DNA of 64,000 nucleotides from Clitoria ternatea (Eukaryota > Streptophyta > Magnoliopsida > Fabales > Fabaceae), in contig CM075671.1 in NCBI GenBank assembly GCA_037962975.1, positions 11,393,001-11,457,000 on the forward strand, written 5' to 3'. The position numbers were made by a program, and so were the translations under genes. Position 1 is the stretch's first letter. Each line of letters begins with the position of its first letter. The notes under the pieces are model-generated. The model did no database searches and was not told where the DNA came from. It was given only the letters and a program-made list of their open reading frames with translations. Positions 58,401-64,000 of the stretch are shown here, piece after piece.

Positions 58401-61003
58401 AATGCATCTCAAACTCTCCAACCTATCAAAAGTAAAGCCAACTAAGATCATTGTACGCAAATACAGGAAGTTAAAGTAATGTTTCTTTTTGTGCACCGGG
58501 TACAAATAGAAATGTAGTTGGATCTAAATTGCTACATACGATGTTGAATAAAATCTTAAACTATAAATCTATCAAAATTAAAGTTTCATGAAATGAGAAA
58601 AAGAAAATATGATATTCAAATATTATATGAAGCCCACTAGGACCATTTCTCAAGCTTCAATTTTAACGTGCTAGAATAGACAAAAGCACTATCATCAATA
58701 TTAAACAATTGCTATGACAAAATGAGAAAATCACATATATTGCATTCACTAAAGTTTTATCACAAACAGCATGTTAAAGAGCTACATACATCTGGCCAAC
58801 AGCATTAAAAAAATCCATTATATTACATATTTTCAATTGAAACCAACCAAATATACAAATAAAAAAGCAAATGTGAAAACCATATAGCTTATACACATCA
58901 CATGCAATGAAGTTTCTTTTCATCCTTCAAATTAAACTTAAAGTGTATTCCAAAGTTTACAAAAGCAGAAAACCAGATACTTGAAGATCACCTTTAATTT
59001 CATCTCAGCGATTTGAGTCTCATCGCACACCTCTAATACCAGAGCCTGATCATAGGGAAATCCAGACATTGTCCAAGTCAAGGGGTGAATAGTCAAAAGA
59101 TATTGAAAGATTGTGAATACTTAATACTATCATCAACAAATAGAAGGTCTAGGATATAAAAAAGATAATTCAGGCGAACTAATTTTTTCCTATAGAATGG
59201 CCACCAAAAAAGAGTCCATATTCTGGCCCGAGCATGCTTATAATGCTGAGAAGTAAAATAAACCAGCAAGAGACTGTCAGGCATTCAGATTCAAATTGAA
59301 AAAGGAATGTTAATAAATGCAATGCAGGAGTCTTAAACAAAAGGCAGCAATTATAAGTAGAGAATATCTATCATTAATTCCCTCTAAAAGCTTACAATAA
59401 GTATTTTGATTTGCATCGCTTAATAAAGGAGTATTTTGGTTTGTGGGCATGCTACTGCTAATTACAGCCAGTGTATCATTTATCAAAAATAACAAATAAT
59501 ATGAAGTTTCAGGAAAATAAAAGGAAGGATAGCTACAGACCTCAAACCCATTGGGAAACATAGTAGTTTGTAAAGGATTTCCCTCTGAAGAAGCTGCAAA
59601 ATCAGTACATAATTATCAGGTTTAAGGAAAAAGAATGGTAGGCGAAAAATCTACTGCTGTATCTAACTTCTTCAGAGTTCAGGTATAAAAAGAGTTATAA
59701 AATGTAACCTCCAAACAACGTTTCCAATTAGCATAGCAATCTTCATCAGCAACAGAAGTATACTTGTGGCCTAATTTTAAGAATCCTAGTAACTAATGTC
59801 ACTATTTGGGGTTGGGGTTGGCGGGGGGGCAGGTGGAGGCAAAGAAATATGAAGAAGTTACACATAGGCCTTTTAAGTTGACTTATTCCTCCTCTAACAA
59901 AATCATAGTACTAGCATTGATAGAAGTTTAGATTTTAAAATTCAATAAGAATAGGGGGAAAATACTTCCCCCCACCCACAAATATGAATGCAAAAATTTC
60001 TACAATGATAGGCATTTCAAAATATTAGATAATTATATAAAATTCAGAAATTAGATATTAATGCAAATAATAAGTATAATGAGAATACAAACAAGGCTTA
60101 CATCATTCAATCAACTGCCACAAAGAGTAAAAATATCAATACATATTTCATTTCAAAATCAAAATTACCCACCCTCAGACTTGGTGGCTATAGCTTCAGT
60201 TGTGTTTGCACATGATACTAGCATCTGGTTCCATTTGTTGCGAGAGTTAATATGCTTCTCATCAATTGCCAGTCTCTGGATGAAAAGCCTACTCTGAGAG
60301 TTCCATCCAACAGCATGGATGGGAATTATACCCGGCTTTTGAAGTGAGGTTTGCATATGGGACAAAGTGCTTGCAGGACCTAAAGTCAAAAAGTAATATT
60401 AAGTACATAGTTTGAAATGGTGCTCAATGTGATCATCGAGCATATGGTGATAACTATAATGAATAGATGAATACATGCACATGCGTGTGTTAACATTAGT
60501 GTTGCAACAGGCGAACTAAATTTAAGAAAAAAAATGACTGAATTCTTACTAGAATGACATTGAAAGATATAACTAAAATTGAAAATGTACAATGTTACTT
60601 CTCACACAAATTTAGAAACAATTTAAAGGATTGTGCGAATTTAGAAATCAATTCTTGGCAACATTCTCATTGTTACTTCTCACGCAAAAAATAAATTTAA
60701 AACATCAATAACGAGTAGAACCTAAGTCCAGCAATAAATCCAAAATTGATATGAAGTTCATTAACCACCACGATTGGAACAAATACATGATGCTAAAGAG
60801 CAAAAGCGCAAATCTCAATCAAACAACTTTCGTTTCTCCAAAATATAAAACAGGAAAATCAACTAGCCATATCAGAAAACAGAGTACCAAAACTCGCATT
60901 CGATCAAACACGTTCATGATTCACAATGCACACAGAAATGCAGAGAGAGAGAGAGAGAAAGGGAAATACAGTGCAAGGATCGAATGGCAGCGGAGGAATC
61001 CAT
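52455..61003 (-). CDS. BADC-type biotin attachment domain-containing protein (acetyl-CoA carboxylase regulator)
   Basis: Nine coding exons (complement): 60970-61003, 60173-60379, 59541-59593, 58992-59045, 58162-58422, 57984-58046, 53862-53930, 53734-53779, 52455-52516. GT-AG introns, intact frame, 282 residues. The N-terminus MDSSAAIRSLHC leads into a basic, Ser/Thr-rich stretch expected to be a plastid transit peptide. Then FPNGFEALVLEVCDETQIAE, EMHLKRNIGV, a proline-rich linker with TTPPPVPTKP, SSKLAALEASG, and a biotinyl-like domain (VGIFRRGRTVKGKTQPP, GYLDQFGTSLPVKSD, AVGYGDPLIAVLPSF). The AMKLM-type biotinylation site is replaced by YLDQFG, so no lysine can be biotinylated. BADC proteins resemble BCCP subunits and restrain plastid acetyl-CoA carboxylase. 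Intron 6 is about 4 kb and full of transposons. Confidence 0.93.
52658..52995. mobile_element. Stowaway-like MITE in intron 8 of the BADC gene (338 bp)
   Basis: The left end CTCCGTGCAGTCTTTTTTAT and the inverse right end CTCTCTCTGGTCCTTTTTTT form imperfect terminal repeats flanked by TA on both sides (52656-52657 and 52996-52997). Size, TA target and CTCC start fit Tc1/mariner-derived Stowaway elements. No ORF. Confidence 0.65.
54543..54957. mobile_element. hAT-type MITE in intron 6 of the BADC gene (415 bp)
   Basis: The ends are CAACGTTATAGAAACC and the inverse of CAATGTTTTAGAAAACC, flanked by the perfect 8-bp duplication CTTAACAA at 54535-54542 and 54958-54965. The subterminal parts are rich in AACCGG. 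The middle is AT-rich with no ORF. Confidence 0.9.
55240..55781 (+). pseudogene. 5'-truncated LINE (L1-type) fragment: RNase H end
   Basis: The plus strand reads WEKINCDGA near 55258, then in another frame GGVLRNEEGRFTG, FAVRVEPISVLYSE, and IIRALVQQILDVTGCFDRV with DDLAQHGRM to about 55650. This is the RVT_3/RNase H domain that ends many plant non-LTR elements. Frameshifts and stops break it. A run of A at 55774-55781 may be the LINE tail. It lies in intron 6 of the BADC gene, opposite to that gene's direction. Only the 3' end is present, as usual for LINE copies. Confidence 0.65.
56300..57841 (+). mobile_element. solo LTR of a SIRE-like Ty1/copia element (1542 bp)
   Basis: Starts TGTATTTATATG, ends GGTTAACA, and is flanked by a 5-bp duplication GTTCA (56295-56299 and 57842-57846). 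The stretch near the 3' end, TTCACCCCCCCTCTTGAG, is typical of SIRE/Maximus-type LTRs just before the PBS. A TATA box TATAAATA lies at 57128-57135. There is no PBS, no internal region and no second LTR, so it is a solo LTR in intron 6 of the BADC gene, antisense to that gene. The family name is inference from the 3' end and the repeated motif inside. Confidence 0.85.
56610..56862. repeat. array of 11 AATCGATTC palindromes inside the solo LTR
   Basis: AATCGATTC occurs at about 56611, 56631, 56661, 56682, 56712, 56742, 56763, 56793, 56814, 56834 and 56854, mostly as GGAATCGATTC. Spacing is 20-21 or 30 bp, with short variable text (CATGATGAAAATTAAG-like) between. The open frame that reads MNRFL repeatedly on the minus strand is produced by this array. 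Confidence 0.92.
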
Positions 61004-61298
61004 GGATGGGGATTGGAGAGAATGGAACAACGGAATGCGGAAAGCGTGAGCAAATTGTGGAGAAGAAATGCCAAAGTTGTTAACGATTTAACTCCAATGC
61101 TTCGTAATGTTCGCCTTCGCTCGTCACTTTCTTCGTTTCCCTTTCAGAGCTACTTTTTTTGCTAACATGCGCCGTGTTGTAATAATCAACGCCACCTTGC
61201 TGTTGCATGTGGATTTGGATTACTACTTAATTGTTGTTTTTTATACGACGTCGTAGCAATGGTAACTCTTTTCTTTGGGTACATTCTTTTAGTGTATA
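61004..61298 (-). promoter_or_regulatory. BADC gene upstream region
   Basis: About 300 bp upstream of the BADC start codon. A 12-bp palindrome TACGACGTCGTA (61244-61255) with an ACGT core lies about 240 bp upstream. No clear TATA box was seen, which is common for plastid housekeeping genes. Confidence 0.4.
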
Positions 61299-61329
61299 CT
61301 AGTAGCATACCCGTGCATTTGCACGGGTA
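61299..61329 (-). mobile_element. possible Helitron 3' terminus
   Basis: On the minus strand, a 9-bp-stem hairpin TACCCGTGC-AAAT-GCACGGGTA (61308-61329) is followed by TGCTA and then CTAG, with T as the next base. A GC-rich hairpin a few bases before CTRR and insertion before T are the 3' signature of Helitrons. The 5' TC end was not located, so element length and content are unknown. Confidence 0.4.
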
Positions 61330-61499
61330 GTTTAAGGAAAGATAACTTTAGATATATAATTATAATATTCATTATAAATAGTAAAATATTTACCATAAGT
61401 TAAACCTTACCGTTAAACTTAAATAAGTAATGTTAAACTCAAACAATTAAAATGAAAAACAGACCAAAGCACATTTTGTAAAGCCTAATTCAACTAAGC
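61330..61499. other. AT-rich stretch downstream of the antisense ORF
   Basis: No gene seen. It lies between the possible Helitron end and the antisense coding region. Confidence 0.4.
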
Positions 61500-62677
61500 C
61501 TAATTCTCGGGTGGAAACACCAATTGCCCATCCACCACAATCTTGAATGGATCAAGGCCTTCAAAATTTAACTCAACAGAAGGGTTTAGAGCTAAAATCT
61601 GCTCCCTACAAAAATCAAAGGCCTCGACATATTGAATGGCCACATCCTGCTGAGCTGCAGTCAGGTCTTCTTGTGATTTTAATTTCAGGGCCTCCAACTT
61701 TGAGTTTATCACTTGGAGTGTCACCTCCAATTCCTGCTTCTGAAGGGCTAAAGCGTTACATGACTCTTCAACCTCAGCAAACTTGTTCTCCCAATACGAA
61801 CATTTTTCCTCAGAGATCGGTAATCGAGACTCTGCAGAATGTCTTTCATCCCGAGCGGATTTCAAATCATCCTCTGATCTTCTCATGGCCTATTTCATCA
61901 TGGTCACCAACTTTTTGAGATCCCTAACCCGGTCGATTTCTTTCTGCTTCTTTTCCTGTAACATCTCCTTTTTCTTTTTCAAGAAGTCATTTTTGGTGGC
62001 CAATTCTGCCAGTAACTTTTCCCCATCTCCCAAACGTTTTTCCACATTTCGTGACATGGAGGAAAGACGTAAACCAAACATCTCCATTCCTCGACACATA
62101 GCAATAGGGTTATTAGAGGAATATTTTTCTTCGTCTTCCTTGAAGAAAATTGTCTGATCGACAAAGGGGCCAATAGGAAACCGAGCATCCCACAAGGAAT
62201 GAGCAGGATTCGTCTCCGAAATCAGAGACCCATCAACGAATTCTTGCCACAAACACTCGGAATCATGTGAAAGACATGGGGTAGCATTGTTTGAAGAGGA
62301 GGGTGTGGCATCAGCTCTTTTAACCGAACGACTACGCGTCTTGAGAGACGGAACCTCTTCCCCATCAGTATCGGAAACCGAAATTGGCTGGGTAAAAGGA
62401 AAAGGCTGAGGAACAGAAGACAACTCTCTCTTAACCTCGGTAGCTGTATTATCAGAACGATGGTTTTTGTTCACCCGTCTAGCCTCAGCTTCCAGCTGTG
62501 AAGGAATAGTTGTCAGAGGGATGGCGGCAGTCGGAATTTCAATGACAGGCTGGGATATGGTTACAGCAGAGGAAGATGCAACCTTCTTTGAAGACTGTTT
62601 CCCGACTCATTTTGAAAAGGTTTCCTCATAATGTTTCTTGAGCTCCTTTTTGGAAAAATGGTGAGGAGGCGTGTCGC
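61500..62677 (-). pseudogene. coiled-coil protein of Tat-type antisense-ORF family, two in-frame stops
   Basis: The minus-strand frame begins after a good acceptor (TTTTACAG, ending 62678) and stays in one frame to TAA-bounded 61500, interrupted by TGA 62607-62609 and TAG 61890-61892. The N-terminal part is basic and Ser/Thr-rich (GKQSSKKVASSSAV, KTRSRSVKRADATPSSS). A central domain holds CLWQEFVDGSLISETNPAHS and LWDARFPIGPFVDQT. A long charged coiled coil follows (GEKLLAELATKNDFLKKKK, ERHSAESRLPISEEK), and the end reads ILALNPSVELNFEGLDPFK then VVDGQLVFPPEN. The NPSVELNFEG end matches NPNVKLNLYG in the antisense ORF of the Tat element at 7376-8770. No gag-pol accompanies it here. Function unknown; similar proteins may be nuclear. 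Confidence 0.6.
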
Positions 62678-63340
62678 CTGTAAAACAAAGAGAAAAGTTT
62701 TAACACCAAATAAAAAACCATTTTTCCATAGGCTAGCTATGGAAGTTTCATGTTGGAAAGAAGAAGAAATAGCAAGAACTCTTGGGGCACTCAAGAATAC
62801 AAAATTCCAGAAGAAGAGGCCATTGATGCAAAATGAGAAAAGAAGGAAAAAACAAAGAACACTCACCTGAATGAGGTAATGACAAGAAACGAAGAAATGG
62901 AAATTTGAAGACCAAAAAAGATTGAGAACACGAAGCTTGAAGATAACTCAGGAAGCTTAAGAAATACAATGAATATAAAAGAACTCTGAAAGGAAGAATA
63001 AACCCCATATTTATACCCTACGAATAGAGAACGACTTTCTAGATCTAACGGTAAAAGAAAGCCATCCCTGTGACAGATAAATGGATGACCACCACGTGGC
63101 AATATGGGGAAACTAAAAACAACTCAATAAAAATGAAGGGCTAGAAAAAAGAGGAATACCAAGAGACAAAATGATCCAACGAAAGAAAATTTAGTAGCCA
63201 CAATCATTTGATCCCTAGACCCCTTCAGACCAAAGAACGCTCCTTTTCTTGAAAAGCCAAAAGATATTCCCTTCCCAATAGACATTTATTAGACCCTTCG
63301 AAAAAGACATCACAATCATTAGAATAATTAATGCAACTGT
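62678..63340. other. leader or intron region upstream of the antisense ORF
   Basis: Overlapping short open frames without domains. On the minus strand this region would be the upstream intron and leader of the antisense gene; a TATA-like TATAAATA at about 63008-63015 on the minus strand (TTTATACC context on plus) could be its promoter. No other feature seen. Confidence 0.3.
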
Positions 63341-63369
63341 TGAATTCCCACAAACAGTTGGTAACAATG

Positions 63370-63965
63370 CATTCCGAGTGAATAGGGTGATATATATTCC
63401 GAGTGAGCCTTCAGAGCTAGAAGGCCTCTTCCGAGTAAATAGGGTGATATATATTCCAAGTGGATAGTCATAATATCCCTTGTAAGATTTAACCGGGTGA
63501 ATTCTTAAACAATCTAGTTATACAGAGTGGTGAATGTGATGCAAGTATACGGACTTGGGGTTAGTTATCGAGTGAAATATCGCTCGAAGGAAGGGTCGGT
63601 TTCTGAATGAGTTACCGAGTGAGGTTTGACTCTGGGAGTCGGTACACGGAGTGGTGAATGTGTAACTCCTGGGTGAGTAAGCTATCATATGCCGAGTGGA
63701 TCTAACTGGAATATTCCGAGTGGAGTATGATTGTGGAGACCCCTTCTGAGTGAAGGAAGGTCTATGTGTTCTCCGAGTGGATAAGGTGATCATACGCCGA
63801 GTGGCATCTAACTGGGGAACTATTCTGAGTGAGGGAAGATTGGTTATTCCCGAGTGAATTTGAGCATAAAACCCGAGTGGACTTAGTCAAATTTCGAGTG
63901 AGTCTATGGGTAAGACTCCTTTTTCGAGTGAGATATACTCTACTGGGCTACTTTCGAGTGAAGGT
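63370..63965 (+). repeat. array of about 18 CGAGTG motifs to the right edge
   Basis: TTCCGAGTGAATAGG, TTCCGAGTGAGCC, GCCGAGTGGATC and similar copies recur every 15-110 bp from 63373 to about 63955. Longer blocks around some are repeated too (AATAGGGTGATATATATTCC twice, near 63380 and 63437; GTGATCATACGCCGAGTGG and CTATCATATGCCGAGTGG). This may be the 3' UTR or LTR of the element that owned the antisense ORF; the window ends before any LTR boundary can be seen. Confidence 0.7.
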
Positions 63966-64000
63966 TGCTTTAATTGTTAAGTGATGCAAATATAAATGAA

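Noticed and set aside
58190..58435. Plus-strand glycine-rich ORF (FGDDFGGDGGGIEG)
   Set aside because: Antisense shadow of the proline-rich linker in BADC exon 5.
62561..63102. Leu/Phe-rich minus-strand ORFs resembling membrane proteins
   Set aside because: They overlap the intron and leader of the antisense gene in other frames; hydrophobic text comes from T-rich DNA.

Overview
This window is plant nuclear DNA, most likely from a legume. The genes have short exons with GT-AG introns, the DNA is AT-rich, and much of it is nested transposable elements. Three features point to Fabaceae: a full-length Ogre-type giant retrotransposon, an arogenate/prephenate dehydrogenase that lacks a plastid transit peptide, and a SIRE-like solo LTR. 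The species cannot be fixed from sequence alone.

Layout. 1-13547 is a nest. An old Ty1/copia element on the minus strand (5' LTR 13142-13547, gag/protease 11781-13010, pre-integrase 1-236) is split by a decayed Ty3/gypsy Tat-lineage element (237-11775, target duplication AAATT). That element carries a hAT-type MITE (9291-9755) in its 3' region. 13675-15673 is an intact nine-exon gene for a staphylococcal-nuclease-like Ca2+-dependent nuclease (minus). A second hAT MITE (16082-16525) and AT-rich intergenic DNA follow. 18801-19289 is a small heavy-metal-associated (HMA) protein gene (plus). 20450-46138 is a second nest: an unassigned coding relic holds a 2.8 kb solo LTR (TSD TATTA), which holds a 20.5 kb Ogre element (23662-44182, TSD CGCAC, near-identical 3.8 kb LTRs). 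47685-48265 is an ERD15-like PAM2-motif gene (minus). 48967-51311 is an arogenate dehydrogenase-like gene (plus). 52455-61003 is a nine-exon BADC gene (biotin attachment domain-containing, minus), whose introns hold a Stowaway MITE, a hAT MITE, a LINE relic and a SIRE-like solo LTR. 61299-64000 has a possible Helitron terminus, an antisense coding region of the type found in Tat elements, and an array of CGAGTG motifs.

The five host genes show no common pathway. They are stress signalling (ERD15-like), tyrosine synthesis (ADH), plastid fatty-acid synthesis control (BADC), nucleic-acid degradation (CAN-like) and metal binding (HMA). All five coding models were assembled exon by exon and remain in frame from start to stop.

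The most notable material is in the retroelements. The Ogre copy is coding-dead yet has near-identical LTRs. It carries a spliceable intron between protease and reverse transcriptase, a 9-fold array of GACGTC palindromes in each LTR, a 73-bp tandem repeat in its 3' UTR, a leader stem-loop, and a long hairpin that includes the polypurine tract. Two separate loci carry related antisense ORFs downstream of, or detached from, Tat-type pol genes. No bacterial-type system, CRISPR array, rRNA or tRNA gene was seen.
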